DNA from: Tomocerus qinae
Taxonomy: Eukaryota; Arthropoda; Collembola; Entomobryomorpha; Tomoceridae
NCBI GenBank assembly: GCA_020055645.1
Contig: CM034546.1
Span: 46,748,001-46,812,000, forward strand
Direction: 5' to 3'
DNA length: 64,000 bases
In this document: piece by piece, positions 1 through 12,962 of the stretch
Layout of the letters: each line of letters starts with the position of its first letter
Numbering within the stretch: position 1 is the stretch's first letter
Made by a program: the position numbers and the translations under genes
Notes under the pieces: generated by a model
The model's input: the letters and a program-made list of their open reading frames with translations, nothing else
Database searches by the model: none
What the model was told of the DNA's origin: nothing

Positions 1-815
1 GTACCTGTTTAATGGTTTTATTAGTATTTATGGGAGAGAAGAGATGATTCAATCACCTATATATTTTAATTGCTCTATCTAATTTATTTACAGGCGTGTT
101 GAGTCAAGAGCAAATAATTTTACCAAATTATCATTAGATTACGTTATAAATAATGCAACAAAAGTATATTTAATTGATATTACATGTGTACGAATAAAAG
201 CCTTCCCGTATTCATATACATCACAATTATGTATATCACAATCATTAATACTCCAACTTTAATACTATTAGTAACCTACGAATCAATCATAATTTATTAA
301 TATCATCCTTCCTCGGAAGCTTATAATGCATCATTACCTATAAGTTCAATATTATGCTCTTACTTCTTAAAATGATTTTACCTACGTTAACGTGATACGT
401 TAATGTGGAATAAGATACCTATTAGTGCTAGACATGAACGTTTGCTTGTTTTGCTCAAGCAAACCCTTCTGGGTACCTGGTTAGTTTGAGATTCGGTGTT
501 GCAATACAATATACTTTTTTGTATTAGTTACATAGTCAAGAAATGGGAGAACATGTGTAAACTTGCTCTGAAGAACTTAAAAATTTTAGTATGATTTGAT
601 TACATTGGTCTTGGAAAACAGTCATGTATGTTAACATTGTCCTTTTCGTTCTTATTTGACTACATAGCTTGCACATCTATTTGTATTCTAATTTGCTCCC
701 AATCATCCTTCCTTGGAGTCTATGCCCTAGAAATAGTTTGGCAATCTCATGGCATTTAATGTATATTCTGTAGAGATCGGTGCCATTATGTGTAATCTCA
801 CAATGGAAAGCTATA
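1..815. other. Gene-free stretch with old SINE-like remnants
   Basis: No coding frame of convincing composition is seen. From about 600 to 815 the sequence aligns by eye with the body of the 500-base SINE-type unit of 53.9-55.6 kb (shared pieces include the 'cgtt/cctTATTTGACTAC' segment and the following 'gagtctat' segment), so this is an old diverged copy. The copy is interrupted by the element at 818 and resumes after 1802. Confidence 0.4.
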
Positions 816-817
816 TA

Positions 818-1800
818 GGGGAGACTGGGGATAGTGTACGAATGGGTTAGTGTACGAAGTTAAAAATTTTCATAGAATCCTTGACTTTTTTTGGCCGACA
901 AAATTTTCAAAATTTGAAGTATGTTTTTGAGGGCTTGTTAACAAAAAATTGTTAATTTCTAGTTCATAATGCGTTTTCTAAAAATAAAACTAACTTCCAT
1001 GATGCCAAAAATACCCAAAAGTAAACTTTCGCCGCTTTACAAAATTTTGCACAGAGACCTTTTAAAACATAATTAAGCGGTACCAATTTTTTGACGCGCA
1101 GAGAATAAGCTTTCATAAATGATACCCGATGCTCTTTGGGACTATCATTTTGGAAGTTTTTTGAAGAAAAATATTTAGAACGAAAAAGTCATGATGGGGA
1201 TAGTGTACGAGAAATCAAATGGGTATAGTGTACGAACATTTGGATGACCACTTTTTGCCAATACCATTTATTTTCCAACTATAGGTAATGTGGTAAACAT
1301 CATTGAATACCCTCCATTAATTACATAGGTTACATCAGTAAATATTTCTCCAATTACTCGGTTGTTGTTCATGGATCATAGAAAATTCGTACTAAAATCC
1401 CTCATTTGATGTATCTGGGAAAAATAATTTTAGAAAAATAACGACCATTACAATCATCATGAAATATTAAAGATTTCATCATCAGCATCCGTGACAGCAT
1501 CCTAAGAAATGGAACCGCTAGATTTGGGAAGAGAACATGGAATAATAACATTCGTACACTATCCCCAAGGTATTCGTACACTATACCCAGTATTGGGTAT
1601 AGTGTACGAAAAGAGTGACATCCACAAAATATATTTTGGTAGTTTTGATAGTGATTCAAATTATATGTAAAATTTGGTTAACTGTGCCTAGGTATGCAGA
1701 CATTACATTCAAATAATGAAATCAGTTCACATCACATCCCTCAACGTGACATTATAGAGCCGTCTAAACAAAAAGTTCGTACACTATCCCCAGTCTCCCC
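818..1800. mobile_element. Non-autonomous DNA transposon with TA target duplication
   Basis: The 25 terminal bases at 818-842 are repeated exactly, inverted, at 1776-1800 (outer end GGGGAGACTGGGGATAG). Both ends are flanked by TA (816-817 and 1801-1802), as expected for a Tc1/mariner/pogo-type insertion. The 983-base interior has no transposase frame. The subterminal motif TAGTGTACGAA recurs about eight times in both orientations, near 849, 1201, 1225, 1552, 1573 and 1597 as well as in the ends, which looks like multiple transposase-binding sites. The superfamily is inferred only from the TA flank. The element sits inside an older SINE-like repeat. Confidence 0.75.
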
Positions 1801-1801
1801 T

Positions 1802-2110
1802 ACTTACATAATATGAGCACTTGCATACGGCATGTAAGACTATTGTATTACATGTGACCCGTCCAATATAATGCAATACAATGATCCAGTAAGAATGCAG
1901 AAAAGTAGTAACGCTACTCATACTCCTTACTACTAGCCTTACTACTTTTCTGAATTCTTACTAGATCACTGTATTGCGTTGTTTTGGAAGGCTTACATTT
2001 TACATATTGTACATTCGTAAGACTCACTAGCAAATGCATAAATGTAGGGACAGGGGTAAGTAATCAAACCCGTACTTACCCATGTCAAACGGCGGAAAGA
2101 TCATGTAAGT
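1802..2110. repeat. Diverged SINE-type repeat carrying an internal hairpin
   Basis: This continues the old repeat interrupted at 816. Blocks such as TGAGCACTTGCA and TCAAACCCGTA match the second half of the 500-base unit at 53.9-55.6 kb. Inside it, about 1868-1985 forms an imperfect palindrome whose arms contain AGAATGCAGAAAAGTAGTAA and its complement. A related short palindrome lies at about 2590-2650. Confidence 0.5.
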
Positions 2111-2139
2111 AATAGTTAATATTCTATGCTCAATGTGCG

Positions 2140-2360
2140 CAAGGACGTATTTAGGGATGGGCTTTACGGGCTGAAGCCCCCCACCCCGAAATCCAAGAAA
2201 AAGGGAATTTTTTCTCAAAATAGCAAAAAATTTCGCGCTCCGCGCGATTATTTGCCATTTTTAGGCCAATTTTGACTCATTTCCTTCAAAAAACGCCAAA
2301 AATTTTCATCTATTGGAAATCTAGCCCCCTCCGAAATTCAGTTCTGCATACGTGCTTGAA
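2140..2360. repeat. Dispersed repeat with 'ACGTATTTAGG' head
   Basis: It opens with GCAAGGACGTATTTAGGG, has a C-rich block, then a GCGC-rich palindrome (TTTCGCGCTCCGCGCG) and ends with GCATACGTGCTTG. The same architecture is seen at 31440-31625, and weaker relatives lie at 32130-32300 and 57040-57190. There is no coding potential. The type is probably a non-autonomous DNA element, but no clean target duplication was identified. Confidence 0.5.
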
Positions 2361-2369
2361 TGTGCGTAC

Positions 2370-2560
2370 CTGTACTGTACTGTACTCCCATACACATTCG
2401 TATCAATCTTTCCAATTCTTCCCTGATTTTCTATACGGACATGTAGTTTAACGGGTTGCAATAGAATGAAAGCATACCTGTCCGGATTGTCAGAGATGCT
2501 AGCTTTGTTACTTGGCGTGTGTGTTAACTATTTAGTTCTTTTCGTCCTTATTTGAAAGCC
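2370..2560 (+). repeat. Degenerate tRNA-derived SINE head
   Basis: The stretch ACATGTAGTTTAACGGGTT (A-box-like), followed about 40 bases later by GATGCTAGCTTTGTTACTTG, is a diverged version of the tRNA-like head of the 54-55 kb units. The B-box is degraded, so it is unlikely to be transcribed by RNA polymerase III. Confidence 0.5.
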
Positions 2561-4980
2561 AACCGTTTCAGTCCGGTACAATTGTCTAGTTAGAGTCCAG
2601 AAAAGTAGAAATGCTAGTAGTAAGGAATAGCGCTATTACTTTTCTGCCATCTTACGTGGCCGATGTCCGTGTTAAAACATTTGACCACCTACACATACCT
2701 ATTTAATCTCTTAGCCTCATAGAAATATATATACACGGTTTGACAATATGTTGCTATAGACATTTTTAATTGGATATCAAAGCCTATTGTCAAAGCACAT
2801 TATTCAACGCTTTAATGCCATAGTGTACTTTCGGAGAAATCGAGTCAAACAAATCGACATTGATGTGGTATCTATTCAACATAGTTTCTATGCAGTAAGA
2901 GCTATATTATTATACTCTTTCAGGTGAATCCAACCAGTTGCTTTGAAATAATAACGTGTTTAGAAGGACGAAATTGTAAGTCATCCTCGTGTGCTTTTCA
3001 GACCGGCAGTAATAATTACTGTACATATTCATATCCAATACTGTATATGGCAGAAGTGAAAATGAAGCAGTTTAGAAATCAAATTAAGGTACTATAGAAA
3101 TAAAGCTTCACTCAATAAATGTTTATTTTCCTTGGACTACATAAATGGGTTTAAGTAATTATCTTTGACCTGACGATATAACAGGATTATATTCTGTTAT
3201 TATTGGTTTTGTAAACACATAGTCAAAGATAAATCACAATTTCAATAATCAGAAATCCTTGTAAAACATTTAAAAAACGAATGTAGTTAAATGAAACGAT
3301 TTTCTGAGAAATTTGAATTCCTTGAAAATATCTTTGATTTACAGTTGAGTGTGTACTTTGCTCTAATTTAATAACATAACACTTCTATTGATTGTGATAC
3401 AAATACTAAATCTATTTAAAGCGAACCACACTGAGAGATACAGTGTGGTCAGTTTGGCTTCATTATTGTATGATAAGAAGTTAATGTTAATATATCCATG
3501 TTTTACTTAAATATAGGTAGCTGCATGCAAATCCTGTTTGTAGTGTGTTGCTTATAAGAATTACCCTGGTCGTATGGATGGGAGCAGTATCGTCACGCAT
3601 ACTTCCCGCGACATCTCCAGTTCTTCCTTAATAAGATTTATATTTAATTGTAAATCTGCAACCCTATTATTGTGCAAAACAAAATTCGTATGATCGACGG
3701 CGGCTATAAGCAATTTTCCTATATTAAGATTAAATATATGTGACTATATCTACGGTAAATGATTGATTGAAATGAAAGATTGACGTTACGGTAAATGTGA
3801 ACGTACAAGTCTATATACTAATAGCGTATAAGCATAAAATACTACCAAGAAATACAAATATTAACTTACTTTACAAAATGGCTTATTTGGTGATGTTGAA
3901 AGTCCGTTGTTTATTTGCCGTAATCAGTATGGTAAACAGAGGGTAATCACTGTTTTCGCACAATGTATCTTTATTTGGTGAGTTGCAAAGCTGCAATAAA
4001 TGATCAACAATAAGAAAAGCCAATAACACTTGCTTAAGCTGGTAACGTCGAGAAAGTGGGCAGATGAGACAGACTGATTGCGTTATATAAGTTGTATGTT
4101 GTGTCATAGCATTGGGGTTTAGGGGATACACAATGCACAGACTCTCGGCTGGAGAAAGGAGGATATTATCCCCTTATCGCTTTCCTCTCACTTACCTACA
4201 TAGTATGCCTACTCTCTTTAGCTTACTAAACTGTTGACAAGAAGAACATTATCCCATCACAAGCAGTCTCGCTTCTACTCTTAGATTTACAAATTGTCGA
4301 TGATGTTTGTTACTGCTTTAATTTTACACTGGTTATTACAAATTGTAAATTAAAAATTTCTTGATTGTTTTTTGTTTCAAACCTGTCTCAGATTTTATAC
4401 TCTACGAAATGAGGACAGGTCAATGGCCTAGACAAACTTACAATACAATAGGTGCCTAAGTACCTACTTCCATTCAAAGACGCAATGAAAGTACTCGAAA
4501 TGAAAAAAACGCATTTGAGCTCAAATATGAATATTTCAGGGCTCATGAGCAAAAAGTTTTGAGATATTTTCATGGAATCCCTAAAAGTTGCAAAACTAAT
4601 AATAAGTACAAGGGGATGGTTTGATATATAAGACCGTTCATTACGTATCGGTATAAATTTCAAAAGTATGTTCTAAGAGCAAAGATGAAACTTAAAAGGT
4701 ATCCCAATAAATCCCATTTATAAGTTCTCTTGTTCCTTAATTATCCACCAGTATATCATAAATATCTGTCTGACTTCAAGTTTAAGAAATTCTGCAGGTT
4801 AGTTGATACTCTACAGTGTATGCTTGTTGTTCTATCCGCACTCCATAAAATGGAAATGTATATTATCTTATGCTTTTATAATAGTGGGAAAAGATTTTAT
4901 ATAATAATTTAGCAATTTTTACAGACAAATAAGTTTAGAGTAAAGTTGGCTTAGTACTATAATATAGACAGAAAGATATA
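2561..4980. other. Gene-free AT-rich DNA
   Basis: Only short open frames of non-coding composition occur. Apart from the small AGAAAAGTAG palindrome near 2600 and a short hairpin near 3424-3448 (CCACACT...AGTGTGG), nothing is recognised. Confidence 0.4.
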
Positions 4981-5169
4981 ATATAGACATGGCACTTGAA
5001 ATATTTCTTGGAAATAAATAGGCAAAATTTTTGAAATGTTTCACGAAATATTACACTCCCAATTTCCTTGAAAAATGAAATATTTGAAATAAATGGAATA
5101 AATGGGTTCATGGTATTTATTTCAATAAATTTCAATAAATTTCGCGCGTAATAACTGAATTGAGCATTG

Positions 5170-5437
5170 CGTCTGCCTAATATTACAATGTAACAAGCCA
5201 TTTGATCATGACTGGTACAAAGTAACAAACCATTTCATCATGGCTGAGACAAAGTAACAAACCATTTTATCATGACCGCGATAATGTAACAAACCACTGT
5301 ATCAGGAGTTAGGTTTGTTACCTTGTCTCAGCCATGATAAAATGGTTTGTTACTTTGTCTCAGCCATGATGAAATGGTTTGTTACTTTGTAGCAGCCATG
5401 ATCAAATGGCTTGTTACATTGTAATATTAGGCAGACG
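5170..5437. mobile_element. MITE of the CGTCTGC family, long-hairpin form
   Basis: The terminal CGTCTGCCTAATATTACAAT is exactly inverted at the right end. Each arm contains tandem units of about 34 bases with the core ACAAACCATTTTATCATG. Shorter members with the same ends lie at 29318-29441 and 46212-46313. At this site the flanking four bases (ATTG / ATGT) do not form a clear duplication, unlike at the other two copies. The element has no coding content. Confidence 0.75.
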
Positions 5438-5444
5438 ATGTATT

Positions 5445-5600
5445 TATTTCATTTATTACATTTATTTCATTTATTTCATTTATTACATTTATTTCATTTA
5501 TTTCATTTATTTCATTTATTACATTTATTTCATTTATTTCATTTATTTCATTTATTTCATTTATTTCATTTATTTCATTTATTTCATTTATTTCATTTTT
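5445..5600. repeat. 9-base minisatellite (ATTTATTTC)n
   Basis: About 17 near-perfect copies of ATTTATTTC occur, with occasional ATTTATTAC. It abuts the right end of the nested MITE. Its open frames in several phases are artefacts of the repeat. Confidence 0.9.
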
Positions 5601-5640
5601 CAAGAAAAATTCCTTGAAATAAGAAGTTAGTGCCATGTCT

Positions 5641-8600
5641 GAATATGGAATAATAATTGTTCTTATGTCAAGTTTGTCAAGTATTCTATCAAATTCCAAC
5701 TTATAAAACAAAAATGTTTACCAATATAGCTTGTTTCAAATAATATCTCCAGAGTTCACTTTTTGTAAAAAGTCATCGCAATTATAACTTTGAGAAAATT
5801 TTAGTTTATCAATGTTATATAATATCTTACCAATTCAGTTGATATAACAAAAGCCCACAGCGCTTTTATAACTCTGGATTGCACTTGTATAAACTTGATT
5901 TCTCAAACAGCTAAGACTTTGATGTGTGGCAAATGTATTTCTCCTTAGTTTTACAATCAAATTCTACGTCGTAGAATAATCACCTCAAAAATAAATGCAT
6001 TTGTCATAAAACATCAATGAAAGATTGGCTGTAGAAATATTTATATTGTATAGGAGCAATCAACCTAATGTAAGCCAAAGTTAATATTTTTGTCAAGAAA
6101 ATGTAGAAAAAGCGATGGAACTGTTGATAAAATCATTTCAGTTAGTACTTGGCAAAAACAATTAAACGAAATTGTCTCAAATCACGTGCAGAGTACATGA
6201 AAACCCAACTTGTATAAAGTTACAACAACAAAAATGTTGGAAAAGTCAAAAGTCATTTCTATAAATACTGAATCTAACATATTTTAGGACAGTGAAGTCG
6301 AAAAACGGATTAGTTCCGGATGCAGAGGAAGTGACTCTATAATCTAATCTTATGGTTCCAATTACCTTTCCACTCTCAATAATTTTTATCCACTTACCTT
6401 TGCATAGCGTGTATTGGTTTTCCTATTTATTGACTTGTGTCATCCGTCCGTCGAATCTTCAATCTTTCATAACCTGCAAATGCAACGTAGTTGCTGTCGA
6501 TTCTGCAAATGTCAACTGACTGCATGAGATCTTGCACATTTCACAGTCTAAATGTTGTTTTAATATTCTCCAAAACAGTAAGGCAATAATTAAGTGTCCA
6601 TATGGTATCAAATATAACAAATTTCTACAATAAAGAAGAAGAAAAGTCATCGGCTGTAAATAGGTGTGCAAATTAATGCACGTTGTATAAATTATGTACA
6701 TAAGGTCATCGAATTTATCATTGGAATCGTAGTATTAAAAGCATTGAGTTCATATCTTTCAATGTTTCAATATAGAAAACAAAGAGCAATGTATATTAAA
6801 TGAAACAATACATTTAAGCAAAACAATATCATGCTTTTAGGTCTACTCTCGGTTATTCTGCTCTAGATCTGAGATACTGTTGAAGTGGATAGTGTCTGAG
6901 TCGGATAAATATTATTATTATGTTGCATGTCGCATCTTTCGTGTGCATTTGTGTGTACTGAGGCATAAAACACTGTTGTTGTCCATACTTAAGCGCACCA
7001 AAATAATATACTCATCTCTTGTGCTGAAGGTGGGTTAACTTATTACTTATTAGTTTTAGTATCATGATTATCGGTATATGAACGCCGATGCCAATAACTT
7101 GAATTTTATATTTCAAAGGCCATGCAAGTCCTTGACTGATTGATTATTGGTCAATTTTTAAATTTATGCAAATGTCTACGTCAAACGTAATATTATTAGC
7201 CAACGCCAACTTCCGTTCTGTCATTCACATAAACTACATAAATAACTTATGGCTTTATCTTGTCTTCACTCGGAGGTTTTGTGGAAGCAAAATTGTCTTT
7301 GATTGCATTACTAATAATTTGTATGCAAATTTTATGCTTTCTACAGTGAATGTGGAATGATGGAACGGGAGTTATTCTCAAGAAATTCTGAATGAAAAAA
7401 TAAAATCAGAGTTATATATTAAGGTATGTCAAAATAGGTATATAGCGCAATAATATAAACATACAAGAGAAGTAGAAATACTGTTAAAATGAATGCAAGC
7501 CCAGACTGCTTCTAGAATTTTCTTTGGTTCATATCTAAATATTGCACCAAATACTAATATATAAGCCTATACTACATTTATATAATGTTCATTTATTATT
7601 TCGCTTGAGATTGTTCAGTCATTCGCAGATACTTATGCCTTGTGATAGATTGAAAGAACACTTCATATTATACACGGAGAAACGAGGATCTCGTTGACAG
7701 GACAACTTAGCCACGACTCTCAACCCCCGTTGCTTTATTAGATGTTCCGCCAAATGATTTTTTGAGGATTCATTTACAAAGCAAGATGAAGTTACATAGG
7801 TAGATCTTTTATACTTACTTACATACCTACCTTAACCGTTGCATTCACGTCACAGGTAAGTAATTGTAATGTTTCTCCACCTGCAACGAATATGAAATCA
7901 ATAATGCTTGTGACAAACTTTATATCTATTCTATTTTGTACATTTGGTTTGCGAAGGCGGAACTTTGTTCTTAAGCTGTGCTTGAAGCATTATTATTCTT
8001 TTTTCCGGTTTCCTCGCTTCTAAAAATCACAAACTCTTTTCTAAAGACCCTCCTCTCGAAAAGTATTTAACTCAAGAGTATTATCATCACTAATCTCATC
8101 ATAAAGACCATTTAAGTAGGTACAACATCAAAAAAAAGACACCCGTTCTCGGTATTTGCTGACGCACACGAATAACTGTGTATATTTAATCTCGTATGGT
8201 TAATAGTCATAATCTTAAAGATACACAAGGCACATCTATGTCTGTTACTAAAACATCTCTCTGATTTAATACCTACCAGTGAAAAACATTTTGAAAAGTA
8301 GGGATACAAATAAAATAACTATATTCCGAGTTAACATCAAAAGTCAATCATATTGGTATATAAATCTGCATGATGGGTCACTGACAATATTTCCCTGGCC
8401 ATTTTATGTAGGAGCATCCTTTTACTATAATAGCAGAAATCTTGATGACGTTTAATTATATTACAGATATACATACAATATTGCAATTATTATGAACTAT
8501 AATGAGAATTCACAGGTGACTTTCTACTTAATATTGAAAGTGGGAGACAAATATACGTAAGAGTAAGAGTACTCGTCATATTTTATTTACTAACTCTCTA

Positions 8601-9515
8601 TCTAGCTATATGCGTATATGTTTTTATATTGTTATAAGTATGCCTGTGAACTTTCTCCGAGCTCGTATGCTTTTTGGTCCAAACCAACGCACTTACCAAC
8701 ATAATTCTATTTAAGTCCGTTTACATTCAGTGCAGTTTTTGCATGACTGGAGATTCACTGTCTGATTCCAAACTCAGACAGAGCAGTGAGCAGAAATCAA
8801 GCGAGAGCAGTAGTCTTGTCTCACGGAACATTATTAGTATTGTCATGAATAGTCTCCTCCTTGGGCTAGCCTGGCTACCGTTAATCCTATAATAAATGCT
8901 CTTCACTGTTCAGATTAAATATCCCTTGTGTAATTATAAATGTTGAAAAAAACTCAAACAATCACAAAAAAGCCATATGAAGAGATGAAAGGAGATAAAT
9001 TTAAACGAGATCATAAAATCACTTACCAAATTACCAACTGTGCATTTCTTAGGTACCAAAATTTCTCTTTAGTTTGTGACGTATTATGTTAATAATTGGA
9101 AATACAACGAAAAAGGTAGATTAATTTAGTTACTAGTGTAGTACTAATGAAAGTAGCAAACATTTATTGAAGAGCGTCAAAAATTATTTAAGCGAATACA
9201 ATCGCCAATTCAATGTCATCAACGACAGACAGATAAGTACAGGTAGTACGATAGTTGCCATGTAAATTTATCAGGAGATTTACGATGTTCATGAAAACAG
9301 GGAGCAAGTGCAAAGAGTATGCCCTAATAGATGTTTATCAGTATAGCACAAGTGGAACTGGGGTTCATCCTGTGAAGCTTACTTGCAAGGGGGAGAAAAT
9401 GTGATTCCTTCAGTCGTACGTCAATTGCTGTTGGGAAAGGATCGTCTCTCTTCCTACGAGCTTTCTTTCTCCGAGCTTTCTTCCTCAAAAAAATTCACCT
9501 ACAACCGGAACTTAC
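5641..9515. other. Gene-free AT-rich DNA
   Basis: Short open frames (for example near 7166-7360, 8112-8309 and 8674-8892) lack convincing composition or paired splice sites. No repeat of known type was recognised here. Confidence 0.35.
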
Positions 9516-9682
9516 CAGGAGTTGGGTAAATCGAGTAATCTGAAGTTCACTGTTCATTACTACTCTTCGCCAACTTGAAAAATTGCTCAAAATTTGATTT
9601 CCATCCAAACACATTTCCGGTAAGAAACTCTCCCCCACTATTTTTGTACTTTTCATTTCATTTCTCAGTTCATGGTAGTTTT
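9516..9682 (-). CDS. Possible isolated coding exon, unknown product
   Basis: On the minus strand a 167-base open segment is bounded by an acceptor (TACTGACAG) and a strong donor (CTG followed by GTAAGT), ending in phase 0. The peptide is mixed in composition (for example GESFLPEMCLDGNQILSNFS) and looks more protein-like than the surrounding frames. No partner exon could be joined in phase with confidence, and no family is recognised. It may be a chance ORF or a pseudogene fragment. Confidence 0.2.
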
Positions 9683-10933
9683 CTGTCAGTATATACAAAT
9701 ATTTCTTAGTTAGTAAAAGCAGCTACAAGGAAGAGGTATGTAAAGATTATTGTATCTCTCATAATATTCCATGTCGTCGCAGCAAATTATTGTAGCATAT
9801 AGTCGGGTTGAATTGAGCCGGCATAGATTTAGACATCTAGAACTTCTTTATAAAGAGATATGATAAAAATAATACTGTCTGGTCATCTTCATTTCTATCA
9901 CCAGGCAACAGACAGATGTTGCATTGGGTATTTAACGTTTCATTGATTTGTGCACTGTGCCCTAACTTAAGGCTCCAATAATGCCTAACTATAAGAAATG
10001 AGTACCTAACTATAGAGTTTTCTATATACAATATCTACTAGTACTACTACATGCCTATATACATTTGTCATTCCAAGTATTCTTCTCAGTTCTCACTCTG
10101 CTATATAGCATTTATACCTACTTGTTACTACCTAGACATTATACTGATAATGATTATATGACTAATTAGCTTAATGTCGGACTTGTATTATAACGTTTAT
10201 AGCGTTTAGTTCATTTTACCTGTGGTAAGACTAGGATGTCTGATAGCTTTGATGGAGACAATTGTAGATTATATCTTTATTAGCCGGGTGACAAAATACA
10301 TCTAATCAGTTGCTTAAAGTGTCAACTGATCCTTTAGATGTCTGACTTTAAATCACAAAGGTAAATAGCTTGCACGAGCTACGTTGGTTACCTTGTAGAT
10401 GCTTTAATCTTGTTCCAACGTCTATTAATGAAGTGAAAACGATAACCCCATTTCAACAGTTTCAGTTAGCGAATCCTAGCTTGTGATGACCATGCTACAA
10501 TGCCTATACAATGCTACAAACCTTTGGCATAGGTAGGTAGATAGTTTATAATGAGACATTGAGGCAGTATGAATAAATATGTCATAGTACTTCATGAAAT
10601 GTTGTGAATTACTGCACTATAGTATATATAGAACTTCTTTTCGTAGGGAATGAACTGAGATACGTATAGACCAATGTATAAGCAATATTGGCTTACTCCG
10701 TGAGTGAAACGTGATCATTTCTCTTGAATTTAAGGGTAACGTTGCGGAAATTTCTTATGTAAAATCATTAACAATTCGACGTTACCCATTAGTATTAATA
10801 ATATTACATTGTAATGGCAATAAATTAGTGCTTTTCATTCACTTTATGTATACAGACTTTACTCGGGCAAGTTTTCTGTTACATTACAGCTTGCAGTTGT
10901 TCCGGAAAGGTCACCAAATCCTAGTTCTCAGTA
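9683..10933. other. Gene-free AT-rich DNA
   Basis: No convincing coding segment is present. Nothing recognised. Confidence 0.35.
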
Positions 10934-12370
10934 GACAGATATTATTTGATATCTGAAAGTCAAAGAATTTGTGGCACAGTGGGGAAAAAAGGAATGTGTA
11001 TTTTGGTAGTTCATAATATTAGGAGAAAACAACTTTCAGGAAAAAAATCATTTTTGCCCCTGTCAGGGGTAGGGGTGCCACAAAGGCCAAAATCGGAATA
11101 ATTTCTACCAAGAGAACCAATCAACCGATTTGGATGAAACCTTTTTTAAAAATTATGTTAAATAGTACTCTAGAGAAGGTTTTAATAAAAAGTTGAAATT
11201 CGAAAAATTCAAATTTTAAAAAATAAATAAAATTTTGAAAAAATTAAATTTCGAAGAAAAAATTTTTTTTCGAAAATTCTGCAGGAATGAAATGAAAGAG
11301 CTCATAAAATAACCCAGTACAAAAATATAATATATCCCATTTTTGCTTACCTGTACCTTACATCGGATGGCAATTATGGATTACATTGTGTTTAGGAGAA
11401 TAAATACTTTATTTTGACTAAACGAATCAACAAAGTTTGAAGTAAACTTCCTCAACAACTAAGTAAAAGCATTTTCAAAAGCAATAATTTAAGATTTTTT
11501 GCAATAAAAAATTTTAAGCTTCAGAAAATGTATTTAGTTGTCAAATATGGTTTATTTATTAAATCTTACTATTTAATCCGCTTTCCTTGGTAAAACAAAG
11601 AGAATCTGGCATAACTTAATGTTTCCAAACGTTATCATTCAGTATAACATCATTTGTGTGTGGTTATGTACGGAATTATAGATAACACCTTGTAAGCCTA
11701 CATAATGCATTGACTAGTGCCTACGTTATACACAAGAGATGTTCAGATAAGAGCCTACTTAATGCATGGTAATAATTTTTTTCTACCACGTAGAATTTTT
11801 TAATTTTTACGGTATAATAATGTTATAACGATTTATGTTAGTTATGTATTTGATGTTTATTGACAAAATAGGTCTCATGATATGAGAAATAAATGCAGTT
11901 GTGCCAAGCTAATATACTTTCATTTATATTAGACCACTGATATAATTTACATGTCAGCAAAAAATGGGAGATATTATATTTTTGTACTGTGTTATTTTAT
12001 GAACTCTTTCATTTCATTCCTGCAGAATTTTCGAAAAAAAAATTTTTCTTCGAAATTTAATTTTTTCAAAATTTTATTAATTTTTTAAAATTCGAATTTT
12101 TCGAATTTCAACGTTTTATTAAAACCTTCTCTAGAGTACTATTTAACATAATTTTTAAAAAAGGTTTCATCCAAATCGGTTGATTGGTTCTCTTGGTAGA
12201 AATTATTCCGATTTTGGCCTTTGTGGCACCCCTACCCCTGACAGGGGCAAAAATGATTTTTTTCCTGAAAGTTGTTTTCTCCTAATATTATGAACTACCA
12301 AAATACACATTCCTTTTTTCCCCACTGTGCCACAAATTCTTTGACTTTCAGATATCAAATAATATCTGTC
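10934..12370. mobile_element. Long-TIR non-autonomous element, copy 1
   Basis: Inverted repeats of about 420 bases (10934-11355 and 11949-12370) start GACAGATATTATTTGATATC and are close to identical. They surround a roughly 590-base AT-rich core without a coding frame. The element is flanked by a 4-base direct repeat AGTA (10930-10933, 12371-12374). It shares its outer ends and the same AGTA flank with copy 2 at 13913-15373, although the interiors differ. A 4-base target duplication is compatible with CMC/Chapaev-like or Sola-like superfamilies; the assignment is not possible from ends alone. Confidence 0.8.
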
Positions 12371-12374
12371 AGTA

Positions 12375-12962
12375 GCAGTAGCCCAACAACAATAATGTTT
12401 CATTAAAACAGAAATTGGACTCAAATGTAAGTAATCTTTGGTATATCAGCATGGCTAATGCTATTTAGTTTATGCTCAAAGCCGGGAGTGAGGAATATAT
12501 TTGTAGAGATGAAAATACTACCTGGTAAGTATATTATAGGAAATTATCTATATTTTGATGTTGGTGGATGACAATTGAGAGATTCTAACATAGCATAGAT
12601 GAATTAGGCACTGGTTTTCTTGCCAACCGGCATATTTTCAGCCAAGGCGTCTGAGTGAAATGTTCCATCAATTATGACATAAATAAAGTAAAATGAAGGT
12701 CGTTGTGTGTAACTGTATGTGAAATAAATTACAGTTGCAGTTATTACAATTATTTTAGTGCTCAACTCAAAGAAGAAAACTCGTCGTTTAAAATTGATCA
12801 ACTGAGGATAAAGATTGCCCCTTATTTAACACTATTTCGGAGAGTCGGATGTTATTTCGTTTGGAAGTCTCGAGTAATTTTTAATTGCTTAAAACTCTAA
12901 AAATAAATCTAGAATGGGAAATCTATTCTCCAGGAACGTAAGTTGCATGATGGCAAGACTAA
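12375..12962. other. Gene-free stretch
   Basis: Only short frames of AT-rich composition are seen. Nothing recognised. Confidence 0.35.

Larger units (their letters stand above)
4985..5640. mobile_element. Palindromic element with short TIRs, containing a nested MITE
   Basis: AGACATGGCACT at 4985-4996 is matched by its reverse complement at 5629-5640. Further in, the arms remain loosely inverted-complementary (AAATATTTCTTGGAA against TTCCTTGAAAT; ATTT-repeat strings on both sides). The centre is occupied by a separate MITE (5170-5437) and the right arm has expanded into a 9-base minisatellite. The target duplication is unclear. Confidence 0.55.

Noticed and set aside
5379-5711. Open frames of 68-94 codons through the ATTTATTTC repeat on both strands
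   Set aside because: They are translations of a 9-base minisatellite (IYF/HLF/NEI repeats), open in several frames at once.
12203-12424. 73-codon minus-strand frame at the end of long-TIR element 1
   Set aside because: It lies in the inverted repeat, and no sign of transposase motifs is seen.
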